Shown piece by piece: positions 36,206 to 46,453 of a stretch of 64,000 nucleotides of DNA. Both the position numbers and the translations under genes were made by a program. This DNA is from Streptomyces sp. CCM_MD2014 (GTDB taxonomy: Bacteria; Actinomycetota; Actinomycetes; Streptomycetales; Streptomycetaceae), in assembly GCF_000772045.1 (NCBI RefSeq), contig NZ_CP009754.1, positions 1,116,001 through 1,180,000 on the forward strand, given 5' to 3'. Positions within the stretch are counted from its first letter, which is position 1. Each line of letters opens with the position of its first letter. The notes beneath the pieces are model-generated. The model worked only from the letters and a program-made list of their open reading frames with translations. It had not been told where the DNA came from and did no database searches.

Positions 36206-37417
36206 ATGCCCGACCGGTCCCCGCTCGCCCCCGTCGTCGCACGGCTGCGCACGACCAACCCGTACGCCGTGGACGCCGTCGTCGCCGCGCTGGCGCTGTT
36301 CGCCGTCTCGCTGCAGTGGCTGTTCCCGGACGAGGGGGACGACCCCCTGTCCTGGCGGGGCTGGCTGCTCGGCGCGGCGACCGCCGTGCCCCTGGTGTGG
36401 CGGCGTGCGGCACCCTTCGCGACCGCCTGCGCCGTGTCGGTGGCCACCCCGGCCCAGGCGGTGTACCACGCGCCGCCGCCCGACCTGATGTACGGCGGCT
36501 TCGTCGTCCTCTACACGCTGGCCGCACTGGCGCGGCCCTGGCAGCGCCGGGTGATGCTGGCGGGCTGGCTGCTCGGGGTGGCCACCACCATCAGCCACCG
36601 GGAGGACGCCGAGCCGTTCGAGTACGCCTTCCAGCTGCTGAGCATCGTGTGCGCGTACGCGTTCGGCTCGCTCAGCCGCAGCCGGCGCGCCTACACCGCC
36701 GAACTCGAGGACCGGGCGCGGCGGCTGGAGCGCGAGCGGGCCGCCGACACCGCGCGGGCCACGGCGCGGGAACGCGCCCGTATCGCCCGCGACATGCACG
36801 ACATCCTGGCGCACGCGGTCAGCCTGATGGTGGTGCAGGCGGAGGCCGGGCCGGTCGTCGTGCGCAGTGATCCGGCGCGCGCGGAGGCCGCGTTCGACGC
36901 CATCGCGACCGCGGGGCGGGACGCGATGACCCAGCTTCGGCGCATCCTCGGGGTGCTGAAGGAGGAGGAACGGGAGGCAGGTCCGCGGCGGCTGCCCCAG
37001 CCGGGCCTGGCCGCGCTGCCGGGGCTGGTCCGGCTGGTCGGCGAATCGACCGGCCTGCGAGCGGAGTTGAAGGTTTCGGGCGAGCCGTGCCCGCTGCCCC
37101 CGGACACCGAGGTGGCCGCCTACCGCATCGTGCAGGAGGCCCTCACCAACACGGTCAAACACGCGTACGCTTCCTGCGCGGCGGTCGCACTCGACTGGGC
37201 GGAGGACGCGGTGACCCTGACGGTGACGGACGACGGCCGGGGGCCGTCGGCACCGGGCGACGGACCCGGCGGGGGCGGGCACGGGCTGATCGGCATCCGG
37301 GAGCGGGCCGCGGCCTGCGGGGGCGAGGCCGTCACCGGCGGCGGACCGGACGGCGGCTTCCGGGTCGTCGCACGCCTGCCCGTCGTCGCGGCGGGCCGGC
37401 CGGCGGCGCTCGGGTGA
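36206..37417 (+). CDS. NarL-family sensor histidine kinase
   Basis: A 403-aa kinase. Residues 15-170 hold about five membrane helices with little outside the membrane. A linker coiled coil (ELEDRARRLERERAADTARATARER) leads to the HisKA_3 phospho-acceptor helix (ARIARDMHDILAHAVSLMVVQ) and an HATPase domain (YRIVQEALTNTVKHA, VTDDGRG, GHGLIGIRERA). Typical of intramembrane-sensing kinases that detect envelope stress. GAGGAG lies 5 nt before the ATG. GTG of the response regulator overlaps its stop. Confidence 0.9.
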   Translation: MPDRSPLAPVVARLRTTNPYAVDAVVAALALFAVSLQWLFPDEGDDPLSWRGWLLGAATAVPLVWRRAAPFATACAVSVATPAQAVYHAPPPDLMYGGFVVLYTLAALARPWQRRVMLAGWLLGVATTISHREDAEPFEYAFQLLSIVCAYAFGSLSRSRRAYTAELEDRARRLERERAADTARATARERARIARDMHDILAHAVSLMVVQAEAGPVVVRSDPARAEAAFDAIATAGRDAMTQLRRILGVLKEEEREAGPRRLPQPGLAALPGLVRLVGESTGLRAELKVSGEPCPLPPDTEVAAYRIVQEALTNTVKHAYASCAAVALDWAEDAVTLTVTDDGRGPSAPGDGPGGGGHGLIGIRERAAACGGEAVTGGGPDGGFRVVARLPVVAAGRPAALG

Positions 37418-38082
37418 GCGTTCGGGTGGTCGTGGCCGACGACCAGGAGCTGGTGCGCAGCGGGTTCAGCATGATCCTGGACGCGCAGCCCGACATCGAG
37501 GTGGTCGCGGAGGCCGGGGACGGCGCGGAGGCGGTCGCCGCGGTCGAGCGGCACGCGCCGGACGTGCTGCTCCTGGACATCCGCATGCCGGTCATGGACG
37601 GTCTCGAGGCGGCCCGGCGGGTGTGCGCGGGCTCCGCCTGCAAGGTCGTCATGCTGACCACCTTCGACCTCGACGAGTACGTGTACGAGGCCCTGTACGC
37701 GGGCGCCAGCGGCTTCCTGCTCAAGGACGTGCGCCGGGACGACCTGGTGCACGCGGTACGGGTGGTCGCGGCCGGCGACTCGCTGCTGGCCCCGGCGGTG
37801 ACGCGCCGGCTGGTCGCGGACATCGTGCGGCGCCGGCACGAGGAGGCCGCGGCCGACGTCACTCCGCGGCGCCTGGAGGTACTGACCGCGCGCGAGGTCG
37901 AGACGCTGCGGCTGCTGGCGCGGGGGCTGTCCAACTCCGAGATCGCCACGACGCTGTTCGTGAGCGAGCACACGGTCAAGACGCATGTCAGCAACGTGCT
38001 GAGCAAGCTCGGTCTCAGGGACCGGGTGCAGGCGGTGATCTGCGCGTACGAGACCGGTCTGGTGGCTCCCGGCTCCCCCTGA
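37414..38082 (+). CDS. NarL/LuxR response regulator
   Basis: A 222-aa regulator and cognate partner of the preceding kinase. The receiver has acidic ADDQELVRSG, phospho-acceptor Asp in VLLLDIRMPVMDG, MLTTFDLDEYVYEAL and Lys in GFLLKD. The HTH is LTAREVETLRLLARGLSNSEIATTLFVSEHTVKTHV. GTG at 37414 overlaps the kinase stop by 4 bp. The neighbouring MMPL transporter starts 138 bp downstream and is a likely target, by position only. Confidence 0.92.
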   Translation: MSVRVVVADDQELVRSGFSMILDAQPDIEVVAEAGDGAEAVAAVERHAPDVLLLDIRMPVMDGLEAARRVCAGSACKVVMLTTFDLDEYVYEALYAGASGFLLKDVRRDDLVHAVRVVAAGDSLLAPAVTRRLVADIVRRRHEEAAADVTPRRLEVLTAREVETLRLLARGLSNSEIATTLFVSEHTVKTHVSNVLSKLGLRDRVQAVICAYETGLVAPGSP

Positions 38083-38220
38083 CGGGTGAGGCGGCGGGCG
38101 TTCTCCCCCGCACGGGCGAGGCCGCGAACCGCTCCTGTCGGCGATCCGGCGGACCGCCCGCGGCCCCGACTCTGGTGGCGACGACGCAAGTTCGAAGCCC
38201 GACCGCCGGGAGGGACCACC

Positions 38221-40321
38221 GTGCTGTCCACACTCGCCCGGGCGGCGACCCGCCGCCCCTTGACCGTGATGCTCCTGTGGGGCCTCTTCCTGCTGCTCGG
38301 CTTCGGCCTCGGCACGGGCGTGTTCGGGAAGCTCTCCGACGACGTGCCCGACGTCCCGGGCACCGAGTCCCAGGTCGCCGCCGACCACCTGGACGGCCTC
38401 GACCCGGCGGGTGACTCGATCACCGGGGTGGTGGAGGCCGCCGTCGCGGACCCCGCCGTGCGCGGCGAGGTGCGGCGGGCCGTGGCCGACCTGCGGGACG
38501 TCGCGGGGGTCGCCGAGGTGCCCGACCCCTACGCCACTCCCGGGCTGGTCGCCGAGGACGGGCGGGCACTGATCGTCTCCGTCACCCTGGAGGGCGGACT
38601 CGGCGACGACGCCGAGGAGTCGGCGGTGGACCAGGCCTCCGGCCGGCTGCACCAGATCGCCGGGAGTGGGGTGTCCGGGGTCCACGTCAGCGGCGGACCG
38701 CTGCTGGGGCAGCAGCTCGGCGAGCGCGCCCAGGAGGACGTGAAGAACGCGGAGTTGATCTCACTGCCGGTGGTGCTGGTCCTGCTGCTCGTCGTGTTCG
38801 GGGGGCTGCGCGCGGCCGGGCTGCCGTTGCTGGTGGCGGTCGCCGGAATCGCGGGCGCGTTCCTCGCGCTGTTCGGCTTCAGTCGGTTCACGGACATCTC
38901 CGTGTACGCGATCCAGGTCACGACGATGCTGGGACTCGGCCTGGCGGTGGACTACGCCCTGCTGATGCTGGTCCGCTTCCGTGAGGAGCGGCGGCACACC
39001 CCGGACGTGGCCGAGGCCGTGCACCGTACGGTCGCGGCGGCCGGGCGGACGGTGCTGTTCTCGGGGCTGACGGTGGCCGTGAGCCTGGCCGGGCTGCTGG
39101 TCTTCCCGAGCACGTTCCTGCGCAGCATGGGGCTCGCGGTGGCCGCGGTGGTCGTCGTCGACATGCTGGCCGCGCTGACACTGCTGCCCGCGCTGCTGGC
39201 CCGGTTGGGCGGCCGGATCCCCCCGGCGAAGGCGCGGCCGGAGGAGGAGGGCCGGCTCTTCGCCCGCCTCGCACGCTTCGCCGCCCGGCGGCGGGTGGCC
39301 GTCCTCGCGGTGGCCGTCCCGGCACTGCTGGTGGTGGCGCTTCCCGTCACCGGCCTGACCATCAACCTCGGGGACGCGCGACAGCTCCCGAAGAGCACCG
39401 AGGCCCGGCAGTTGTACGACGCCGTCGAGGCGCACTTCCCGCCGGGCACCGGCGTCTCACCGGTCACGGTGGTCCTGCGGCCCGGCACCGACGCCGCTAC
39501 GGCCGACCGGATCCGCGCCCTGGCTCCGGGCACCGTCGACCGGGATCTGACCGGTGGCACGAGGGTGCTCGAACTGCCCGCGGGAGGGCCGGCCGACGGC
39601 CACCGAACTCGTCGAGCGGGTGCGGGACCTGCGGGGCGACGCGCCCGTACAGGTCACGGGCGCCGCGGCCCAGCTCGTCGACTTCCGGCAGATGCTCGCC
39701 GACCGCGCGCCCTGGGCGGCGCTGACCGTCCTGGCGGGGATCTTCGTGCTGCTGTTCGCGTTCACCGGGTCGGTGCTGCTGCCGCTGCGCACCGTCGCGA
39801 CCACGCTGCTCAGCCTCGGGGCCGCGCTGGGCGCGGTGGTGTGGGTGTTCCAGGACGGCCATCTCGCCGGGCTGATCGGCGCTGAGGGGCTGGGCGCGCT
39901 GAGCCTGACGGCGCCTCCGCTGATCATCGCCATCGCCTTCGGACTGGCCATGGACTACGAGCTGTTCATCCTGGCCCGGATGCGTGAGGCCCGGGAGCGG
40001 ACCGGGGACGACCGGGAGGCCGTGGTGACCGGCCTGCGCCGTTCCGGCCGGGTGGTGACCTGCGCGGCGCTGCTCCTCGCGGTGGTGTTCGGCGCCTTCA
40101 TGACGGGCGGTTTCTCCCCGATCCTGCAGATCGGGCTCGGCCTCACCCTGGCGGTGCTGATCGACGCCACGGTCGTCCGGATGCTGCTGGTACCGGCCAC
40201 GATGGCGCTGCTCGGCCGCCGCGCCTGGTGGGCGCCGAAGCCGCTGCGCCGGGTGCACGACCGGTTCGGGGTGCGCGAGGAGGCCGCCGCCCCGGCTCCG
40301 CCGCGGCCCGTGGTGCGCTGA
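38221..40321 (+). pseudogene. MMPL-family RND transporter interrupted by one frameshift
   Basis: The reading frame starts GTG at 38221 (GGGAGGG upstream) and codes for an MMPL protein: helix 1 VMLLWGLFLLLGFGLG, then a periplasmic domain and helices including MLGLGLAVDYALLML. At about 39582-39584 the frame is lost. The remainder (ATELVERVRDLRGD ... LIIAIAFGLAMDYELFILARMREA ... VVRMLLVPATMALLG) continues in the next frame to 40321. Removing one G from the GGG at 39582-39584 restores LELPAEGRPTATELV exactly, giving about 699 aa, the normal family length. Either a recent inactivating mutation or a sequencing error. It would export lipids or toxic compounds. Confidence 0.8.
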
Positions 40322-40486
40322 GGCACCGGGCACGCGGGCCGGCCGTGGTGCTCCCCGACGGGGGTGGGGAGGACCACGGCCGAGGCGCGGGCCTGGACGC
40401 ACGCCCACGCCCGGCACTTTCGTGACGTTCACGACGTTCACGGGCTGAACTCCCCGGCGTGGTAGGGACTTTCTCGGCTTCACCTC

Positions 40487-40492
40487 TTGACG
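40487..40492 (+). promoter_or_regulatory. -35 element of the GH16 gene
   Basis: TTGACG at 40487-40492; with 17 bp spacing the -10 would be CACATT at 40510-40515, weak. The resulting start would lie just before the palindrome at 40524, so a repressor bound there would block transcription. Confidence 0.35.
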
Positions 40493-40523
40493 GCGGCGGC
40501 GACCGGGAGCACATTGGCCGCAC

Positions 40524-40541
40524 TCTGAGAGCGCTCTCAGA
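40524..40541. promoter_or_regulatory. LacI-type operator (CebR-box-like) upstream of the GH16 glucanase
   Basis: TCTGAGAGCGCTCTCAGA is a perfect 18-bp palindrome 74 bp before the start codon. Its core TGAGAGCGCTCTCA differs from the S. griseus-type CebR box TGGGAGCGCTCCCA at only one position per half-site. A LacI-family sugar-responsive repressor encoded elsewhere is the likely binder. Confidence 0.75.
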
Positions 40542-40614
40542 ATCACGACCTCCTCCCCTCGGAGCGCACTCGGGCGCACCGCTTCCCACTCCCGCATCGA
40601 GAGGCGACCCCCAC

Positions 40615-42015
40615 ATGAGTCAGACATCCGGCAACCCGCCCAGACGCCGGCCGCTGCGCCGGGCGCTGGTGGCCGTCGTCGGCACGCTCGGTCTCGCCGC
40701 GGCGGCGACGGCCGTGACGGGTCCGTCGGCGGGCGCGGCCGTGCCTCCGCCCCCGTCCGGCTGGACGCAGGTCTTCGCCGACGACTTCGACGGCGCGGCG
40801 GGCTCCGGCGTGAACACCGCGAACTGGCAGTACGACACCGGCACTTCGTATCCCGGCGGGCCCGCCAACTGGGGCACCGGCGAGATCGAGACGATGACCT
40901 CCTCCCCGAGCAACGTCTCGCTGGACGGCAACGGCAACCTGCGCATCACCCCCCAGCGCGACGGCGCCGGCAACTGGACCTCGGGCCGCATCGAGACCAG
41001 GCGCGCCGACTTCGAGCCCCCGGCCGGCGGCAAGCTGCGCGTGGAGGCCCGCATCCAGGTCCCGAACGTCACCGGGGCAGCGGCCAAGGGCTACTGGCCG
41101 GCGTTCTGGATGCTGGGCGCGCCCTACCGGGGCAACTACTGGAACTGGCCGGGTGTCGGCGAGATCGACATCATGGAGAACACCCAGGGCCTCAACACGG
41201 TCTGGTCCACGCTGCACTGCGGCACCTCTCCCGGCGGCCCGTGCAACGAGACCAGCGGCATCGGCGGCAACACCCCGTGTCCCGGCACCACCTGCCAGGC
41301 GGGCTTCCACACCTACCGGGTGGAGTGGGACCGCTCGACGAGCGCCGAGGAGATCCGCTTCTACGTCGACGGCAACAACTTCCACACCGTCCGCGAGAAC
41401 CAGGTGGACGCGACGACGTGGGCGAACGCCACGAACCACGGCTACTTCATCATCCTCAACGTGGCGATGGGCGGCGGCTTCCCGGACGCCTTCGGCGGCG
41501 GTCCGGACGGCGGCACCCAGCCCGGCCACTCCATGCTCGTGGACTACGTCCAGGTGCTGTCGGCCGGTGGGAGCGGTACCACGCCGCCCCCGACCGGCGG
41601 GGACCGCGACGCGTACAGCACCATCGAGGCCGAGTCGTACGACGCCCAGTCCGGCACCATGACCGAGGGCACCTCCGACTCGGGCGGCGGGAGCAACCTC
41701 GGCGCCCTCGCGAACGGCGACTGGGTGCAGTACAAGGGCGTGAAGTTCGGTTCGAGCGCGGCGACCCAGTTCAAGGCCCGGGTGGCGAGCGGCGCTGCCG
41801 CCGGGGTCAGCGGTCTGGTCGAGGTGCGCCTGGACAGCCGCGGCAGCACGCCGATCGGCAGCTTCGCGGTGGGCAGCACGGGCGGCTGGCAGTCCTGGCG
41901 CACGATCCCGGCGAACATCGCCTCGGTGACGGGCACCCACGACGTGTACCTCACCTTCACCAGCGGCCAGCCCGCCGACTTCGTGAACGTGAACTGGTTC
42001 GCCTTCGGCCACTGA
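40615..42015 (+). CDS. Secreted GH16 endo-beta-1,3-glucanase with CBM6
   Basis: A 466-aa secreted enzyme. Residues 1-42 are a signal peptide (RRRPLRRALVAVVGTLGLAAAATA). GH16 spans about 45-320, with catalytic motif GEIDIMEN and substrate-cleft WPAFWML. A Pro/Gly/Thr linker follows, then a C-terminal CBM6 (about 340-466: YSTIEAESYDAQSG ... LANGDWVQYKGVKFG ... VYLTFTSG). It cleaves beta-1,3-glucans such as laminarin or fungal wall glucan. ATG at 40615 has GAGAGG upstream. The LacI-type operator indicates sugar-responsive repression, and a hairpin terminator follows the stop. Confidence 0.92.
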   Translation: MSQTSGNPPRRRPLRRALVAVVGTLGLAAAATAVTGPSAGAAVPPPPSGWTQVFADDFDGAAGSGVNTANWQYDTGTSYPGGPANWGTGEIETMTSSPSNVSLDGNGNLRITPQRDGAGNWTSGRIETRRADFEPPAGGKLRVEARIQVPNVTGAAAKGYWPAFWMLGAPYRGNYWNWPGVGEIDIMENTQGLNTVWSTLHCGTSPGGPCNETSGIGGNTPCPGTTCQAGFHTYRVEWDRSTSAEEIRFYVDGNNFHTVRENQVDATTWANATNHGYFIILNVAMGGGFPDAFGGGPDGGTQPGHSMLVDYVQVLSAGGSGTTPPPTGGDRDAYSTIEAESYDAQSGTMTEGTSDSGGGSNLGALANGDWVQYKGVKFGSSAATQFKARVASGAAAGVSGLVEVRLDSRGSTPIGSFAVGSTGGWQSWRTIPANIASVTGTHDVYLTFTSGQPADFVNVNWFAFGH

Positions 42016-42042
42016 GCGGCCACCGACCCCCCGCAGGAGAGG

Positions 42043-42075
42043 CGAAGGGGCTCCACGCACCGTGGGGCCCCTTCG
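42043..42075. terminator. Bidirectional terminator after GH16 and AraC genes
   Basis: CGAAGGGGCTCCACG pairs with CGTGGGGCCCCTTCG with a single mismatch and a 3-nt loop. It lies between the convergent GH16 and AraC stops; the A/T-rich ends allow function in both directions. Confidence 0.7.
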
Positions 42076-42094
42076 TCGTGCCGTGCGGCCTTCC

Positions 42095-43024
42095 TCAGCG
42101 CAGCTCCGCCCGGAAGGCCGCCGGGGTCTGCTCCGTGTGCTGCTGGAAGAACTTGGAGAAGTTCGCCGCGTCCGGGAAGCCGACCGCCGCGCCGACCCGG
42201 CCGATCGGCATCTCGGTGTGGGCGAGGAGGCGTTTGGCCTCCAGGACGACGCGCTTGTCGATGAAACCCTTGGGCGTCTCGCCGGTGGCGGCGCGCACCG
42301 CGCGCACGAGGGTGCGGCGGGAGTAGCCGAGCGCGTCGGCGTAGGCGCTGACGCTGTGGTTGGTGGCGAAGCCCCGCTCGACGGCGTCCCGGAAGAGGGT
42401 GAAGGTGCTGTCCCCCGGCGGGTCCGCCCGCCCCTGCCGCGCGGCGCTCGCGGAACTGGCCGCGAGGTGCGCGAGGCGCAGCAGGAACGCGGAGAGCGTG
42501 TGGCGCAGCACGGCGGTGTGCAGGCTCAGCGGGAGCGTGGTCGCGTCCTCGTACTCGCGCCGCAACTGGTCGAGCGCCGCCGTCAGTCCGGCGAGGCGTG
42601 CCTCGTCGGGGTGGAGCAGGGGCGGCAGGTCGTAGCGGTAGAGGCCGGTGGCCTCGACGGTGGCGCGGGGCAGGAAGCCGGGCTGCATGGTGAGCACCGT
42701 TCCGCGGTACTCGCCCTCCGGCGCGAAGCGGTGGACCTGGCCGGGACGGATCCACAGCAGATCGCCGGCCGACGCCTCGTACTCGGCGAAGTCGATCATG
42801 TGACGGACCGGGCCGCCCGTGAAGAGCATGACGATGTGGAAGTCGATGCGGTGGACGCGGTGCAGCGGGGCGTGCGCGTGCCAGGTGCGGCCGTCCCCCA
42901 TGGGCCCGACCTGCATGCCGACACCGAGGAGGCTGAGATCGACCGGGAAGGGGAACGTTCTGATCCCGTCACCGCCGTCGGCGCCTCGGCCGTCGTCACC
43001 GTCTTGGATGTTTTCGTCCGCCAT
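42095..43024 (-). CDS. AraC-family transcriptional regulator
   Basis: A 309-aa regulator. The N-terminal half is a cupin-like sensor (HRVHRIDFHIVMLFTGGPVRHMIDF ... LLWIRPGQVHRFAP). The C-terminal double HTH spans about 205-305 (VSAYADALGYSRRTLVRAVRAATGETPKGFIDKRVVLEAKRLLAHTEMPIGRVGAAVGFPDAANFSKFF). AAGGA sits just before the ATG at 43024. It is divergent from the pentose-phosphate operon across a 157-bp gap with a 37-bp dyad, so it may regulate tkt, the glucanase or itself. Confidence 0.88.
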   Translation of the reverse strand: MADENIQDGDDGRGADGGDGIRTFPFPVDLSLLGVGMQVGPMGDGRTWHAHAPLHRVHRIDFHIVMLFTGGPVRHMIDFAEYEASAGDLLWIRPGQVHRFAPEGEYRGTVLTMQPGFLPRATVEATGLYRYDLPPLLHPDEARLAGLTAALDQLRREYEDATTLPLSLHTAVLRHTLSAFLLRLAHLAASSASAARQGRADPPGDSTFTLFRDAVERGFATNHSVSAYADALGYSRRTLVRAVRAATGETPKGFIDKRVVLEAKRLLAHTEMPIGRVGAAVGFPDAANFSKFFQQHTEQTPAAFRAELR

Positions 43025-43102
43025 GTCCTTCTCGCGCCGTCCCGCCCGTACGCCCCGCGGCCGGGGCGTGTCCCAGTTTCACCACAGGCTGACACACCAC
43101 GA

Positions 43103-43139
43103 CCTTCACTCTCAAAAGTCAGACTTTTAAGTTTGAAGG
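43103..43139. promoter_or_regulatory. 37-bp AT-rich dyad in the AraC/tkt divergent promoter
   Basis: The inner AAAAGTCAGACTTTT (43114-43128) is a perfect 7+1+7 palindrome. The outer arms CCTTCA (43103-43108) and TGAAGG (43134-43139) are symmetric about the same centre (43121), and 15 of 18 pairs match overall. It is strikingly AT-rich for this genome and lies 43 bp before tkt. Probably a regulator site for the whole pentose-phosphate operon; the binder is unknown. Confidence 0.6.
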
Positions 43140-43181
43140 CGTCAGACCAGCCACTTCGCTCCGACAGAGGATTTCTTGAAG

Positions 43182-45266
43182 ATGAGCACGCAGACAACGG
43201 ACGGCGCGGACCGCTTCGAATGGACCGAACTCGACCGGCGTGCCGTCGACACCGCCCGGGTCCTCGCGGCCGACGCCGTGCAGAAGGTGGGCAACGGCCA
43301 CCCGGGTACCGCGATGGCGCTCGCCCCGGCGGCGTACACGATCTTTCAGAAGATGATGCGTCACGACCCCGCCGATCCCGAGTGGACCGGCCGTGACCGC
43401 TTCGTCCTCTCCCCCGGCCACACCTCGCTGACCCTCTACACCCAGCTCTTCCTCGCCGGGTACGAGGTGGAGCTGGGCGACCTCGAGGCCTTCCGCACGC
43501 ACGGCTCGAAGACGCCGGGCCATCCCGAGTACGGGCACACGGCCGGCGTGGAGACCACGACCGGTCCGCTGGGCCAGGGTGTGGCCAACGCGGTGGGCAT
43601 GGCGATGGCCGCCCGCTACGAGCGCGGCCTGTTCGACCCCGAGGCCGCCGAGGGCGAGTCGCCCTTCGACCACACGATCTGGGCGATCGTCAGCGACGGC
43701 GACCTCCAGGAGGGCGTGTCCGCCGAGGCGTCGTCGCTGGCCGGTCACCAGAAGCTCGGCAACCTCGTCTTCCTCTACGACGACAACCACATCTCCATCG
43801 AGGGCGACACCGCGACCGCGTTCTCCGAGGACGTGCTGAAGCGGTACGAGGCCTACGGCTGGCACGTGCAGCGCATCGAGCCCGCCGAGAGCGGCGACGT
43901 GGACGTGCACGCGCTGCACGCGGCGCTGACGGCGGCGAAGGCCGAGACCGGGCGCCCGTCCATCATCGCCATGCGCACGATCATCGCCTGGCCCGCCCCG
44001 AACGCCCAGAACACCGAGGCGTCCCACGGCTCCGCCCTCGGCCCGGAGGAGGTCGCCGCGACCAAGCGCGTCCTCGGCTTCGACCCGGAGCGGTCCTTCG
44101 AGGTCGCCGACGAGGTCCTCGCCCACACCCGACGGGCCCTGGACCGGGGCGCCGAGGCGCACGCCGCCTGGGACAAGCGGATCGCCGCCTGGCGCGACGC
44201 CGCCCCCGAGCGCGCCGAGCTCTTCGACCGCGTGGTCGCCGGCCGGCTGCCCGAGGGCTGGGAGGACGCCCTGCCGGTGTTCGAGACCGGCAAGGCGGTC
44301 GCGACCCGTGCCGCCTCCGGCAAGGTCCTCCAGGCGCTCGGCCCGGTGCTGCCCGAACTGTGGGGCGGCTCCGCGGACCTGGCCGGCTCGAACAACACCA
44401 CCATCGACAAGTCGTCGTCCTTCCTCCCGGCCGGCAACCCGCTTCCCGAGGCCGACCCGTACGGCCGCACCGTCCACTTCGGCATCCGCGAGTTCTCCAT
44501 GGCCGCCGAGATGAACGGCATCGCCCTGCACGGCAACACGCGGATCTACGGCGGCACGTTCCTGGTCTTCTCCGACTACATGCGCAACGCGGTCCGCATG
44601 TCCGCACTGATGCAGCTGCCGGTGACGTACGTGTGGACGCACGACTCGATCGGCCTCGGCGAGGACGGCCCCACCCACCAGCCGGTCGAGCACCTGGCTT
44701 CCCTGCGTGCCATCCCCGGCCTCAACGTCGTCCGCCCGGCCGACGCCAACGAGACGGCGACCGTGTGGGCCGAGATCCTCCGGCGGCACTCCACCCACCC
44801 GGCGCCGCACGGCCTCGCCCTCACCCGCCAGGGGGTGCCGACCTACGCGCCGAACCCGGACGCGGCGCGCGGCGGGTACGTCCTCGCCGACGCCTCCACC
44901 GGCACTCCGGACGTCGTCCTGATCGCCACCGGCTCCGAGGTGCAGCTGGCGATGGCCGCGCGGGAGGCGCTGGAGGCCGAGGGCACGCGCACGCGCGTGG
45001 TGTCGATGCCGTCCGTGGAGTGGTTCGAGGAGCAGCCCCGCGCGTACCGCGAGAGCGTGCTGCCGCCGTCCGTGCGGGCGCGGGTGGCCGTGGAGGCCGG
45101 GATCGGTCTGACCTGGCACAAGTACGTCGGGGACGCGGGCCGCATCGTCTCCCTGGAACACTTCGGCGCCTCCGCCGACGCGAAGACCCTGTTCACCGAG
45201 TTCGGCTTCACCGCCGATCACGTGGCCGCCGCCGCCCGGGAATCCCTGGCCGCCACCCGCGGCTGA
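43182..45266 (+). CDS. tkt: Transketolase
   Basis: A 694-aa thiamine-diphosphate enzyme that shuttles two-carbon ketol units between pentose-phosphate and glycolytic sugars. Motifs: [37 protein letters not shown], the ThDP/Mg site [37 protein letters not shown], and [16 protein letters not shown] at 43182 is preferred with AGAGG 11 nt upstream; TTG at 43176 is a closer-spaced alternative (two residues longer). It is first in the operon tkt-tal-zwf-opcA-pgi-gnd, and the dyad upstream probably controls all six. Confidence 0.95.
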   Translation: MSTQTTDGADRFEWTELDRRAVDTARVLAADAVQKVGNGHPGTAMALAPAAYTIFQKMMRHDPADPEWTGRDRFVLSPGHTSLTLYTQLFLAGYEVELGDLEAFRTHGSKTPGHPEYGHTAGVETTTGPLGQGVANAVGMAMAARYERGLFDPEAAEGESPFDHTIWAIVSDGDLQEGVSAEASSLAGHQKLGNLVFLYDDNHISIEGDTATAFSEDVLKRYEAYGWHVQRIEPAESGDVDVHALHAALTAAKAETGRPSIIAMRTIIAWPAPNAQNTEASHGSALGPEEVAATKRVLGFDPERSFEVADEVLAHTRRALDRGAEAHAAWDKRIAAWRDAAPERAELFDRVVAGRLPEGWEDALPVFETGKAVATRAASGKVLQALGPVLPELWGGSADLAGSNNTTIDKSSSFLPAGNPLPEADPYGRTVHFGIREFSMAAEMNGIALHGNTRIYGGTFLVFSDYMRNAVRMSALMQLPVTYVWTHDSIGLGEDGPTHQPVEHLASLRAIPGLNVVRPADANETATVWAEILRRHSTHPAPHGLALTRQGVPTYAPNPDAARGGYVLADASTGTPDVVLIATGSEVQLAMAAREALEAEGTRTRVVSMPSVEWFEEQPRAYRESVLPPSVRARVAVEAGIGLTWHKYVGDAGRIVSLEHFGASADAKTLFTEFGFTADHVAAAARESLAATRG

Positions 45267-45307
45267 TCACACCGGATCCCATCCCGATCCGACCGCAGAA
45301 AGAGAAG

Positions 45308-46453
45308 ATGATCACTGTGACCGAAGCAACCGCCTCCGCGGGAGCACTGCAGCGCCTGGCCGACCAGGGGGTGTCCGTCTGGCTGGACGATTTGTCGCGG
45401 CGGCGGATCGAGTCCGGCAACCTCGCCGAGCTGGTCCGGACGAAGAACGTCGTCGGCGTCACCACCAACCCGTCGATCTTCCAGGCCGCCATCGGCTCCG
45501 GCGAGGGCTACGAGGAGCAGCTCGCCGACCTCGCCACCCGGGGCGTCACCGTGGAGGAGGCGGTCCGGATGATGACCACCGCCGACGTCCGCGCCGCCGC
45601 GGACGTGCTGCGCGAGGTGTACGACGCCACCGGCGGCCGGGACGGCCGGGTCTCCATCGAGGTCGACCCGCGTCTGGCCCACGACACGCGGGCCACGGTC
45701 GCCGAGGCCAGGCAGTTGGCCTGGCTGGTCGACCGGCCCAACGTGATGATCAAGATCCCGGCGACGCGGGCCGGCCTCCCGGCGATCACGGAGGTCGTCG
45801 GCGCCGGCATCAGCGTCAACGTCACGCTGATCTTCTCCCTGGAGCGCTACCGCGAGGTCATGGACGCCTACCTCACCGGTCTGGAGAAGGCGCGGGCGGC
45901 CGGGATCGACCTGGCCGGCATCCACTCGGTGGCGTCCTTCTTCGTCTCCCGCGTCGACAGCGAGATCGACAAGCGCCTGTCGCTGCTGGGCACGGACGAG
46001 GCGCTCGGCCTGCGCGGGAAGGCAGCGCTGGCCAACGCGCGACTGGCCTACGAGGCGTACGAGAACGTCTTCGCGGGCGACCGTTTCACCGCCCTCGCGG
46101 GGGCCCGCGCCAACCCCCAGCGTCCCCTGTGGGCGTCGACCGGGGTGAAGGACCCGGCATTCCGGGACACCCTGTACGTGGAGGAGCTGGTCGCTCCCGG
46201 CACCGTGAACACGATGCCGGAGGCCACCCTGGACGCCACCGCCGATCACGGCGAGGTCCGGGGCGACACGGTCACCGGCGGGTACGCCCAGGCCCGGGCC
46301 GACCTCGCGGCGGTGGAGCGGCTCGGCGTGTCGTACGACGAGGTGGTGGAGCAGTTGGAGCGAGAGGGCGTGGCGAAGTTCGAGGCGGCCTGGGACGACC
46401 TGCTCGCCGCCGTGACGAAGTCCCTCGACAGCAAGGGAGTTGACGGGGAATGA
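45308..46453 (+). CDS. tal: Transaldolase
   Basis: A 381-aa actinobacterial-type transaldolase. [11 protein letters not shown] and the Schiff-base lysine in [10 protein letters not shown] are visible; [13 protein letters not shown] and [11 protein letters not shown] follow. It transfers the dihydroxyacetone unit between sedoheptulose 7-phosphate and glyceraldehyde 3-phosphate. ATG at 45308 follows AGAGAAG. The stop overlaps the zwf ATG by 4 bp. Confidence 0.95.
   Translation: MITVTEATASAGALQRLADQGVSVWLDDLSRRRIESGNLAELVRTKNVVGVTTNPSIFQAAIGSGEGYEEQLADLATRGVTVEEAVRMMTTADVRAAADVLREVYDATGGRDGRVSIEVDPRLAHDTRATVAEARQLAWLVDRPNVMIKIPATRAGLPAITEVVGAGISVNVTLIFSLERYREVMDAYLTGLEKARAAGIDLAGIHSVASFFVSRVDSEIDKRLSLLGTDEALGLRGKAALANARLAYEAYENVFAGDRFTALAGARANPQRPLWASTGVKDPAFRDTLYVEELVAPGTVNTMPEATLDATADHGEVRGDTVTGGYAQARADLAAVERLGVSYDEVVEQLEREGVAKFEAAWDDLLAAVTKSLDSKGVDGE

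Noticed and set aside
40427..40441. Tandem GTTCAC resembling a PHO box upstream of the glucanase
   Set aside because: The period is 9 bp, whereas Streptomyces PHO boxes use 11-nt units, and the third base context does not match.
43119..45221. A 700-codon open frame on the strand opposite transketolase
   Set aside because: It mirrors tkt codon for codon; long antisense frames are expected at this GC content and it shows no ribosome site or domain.
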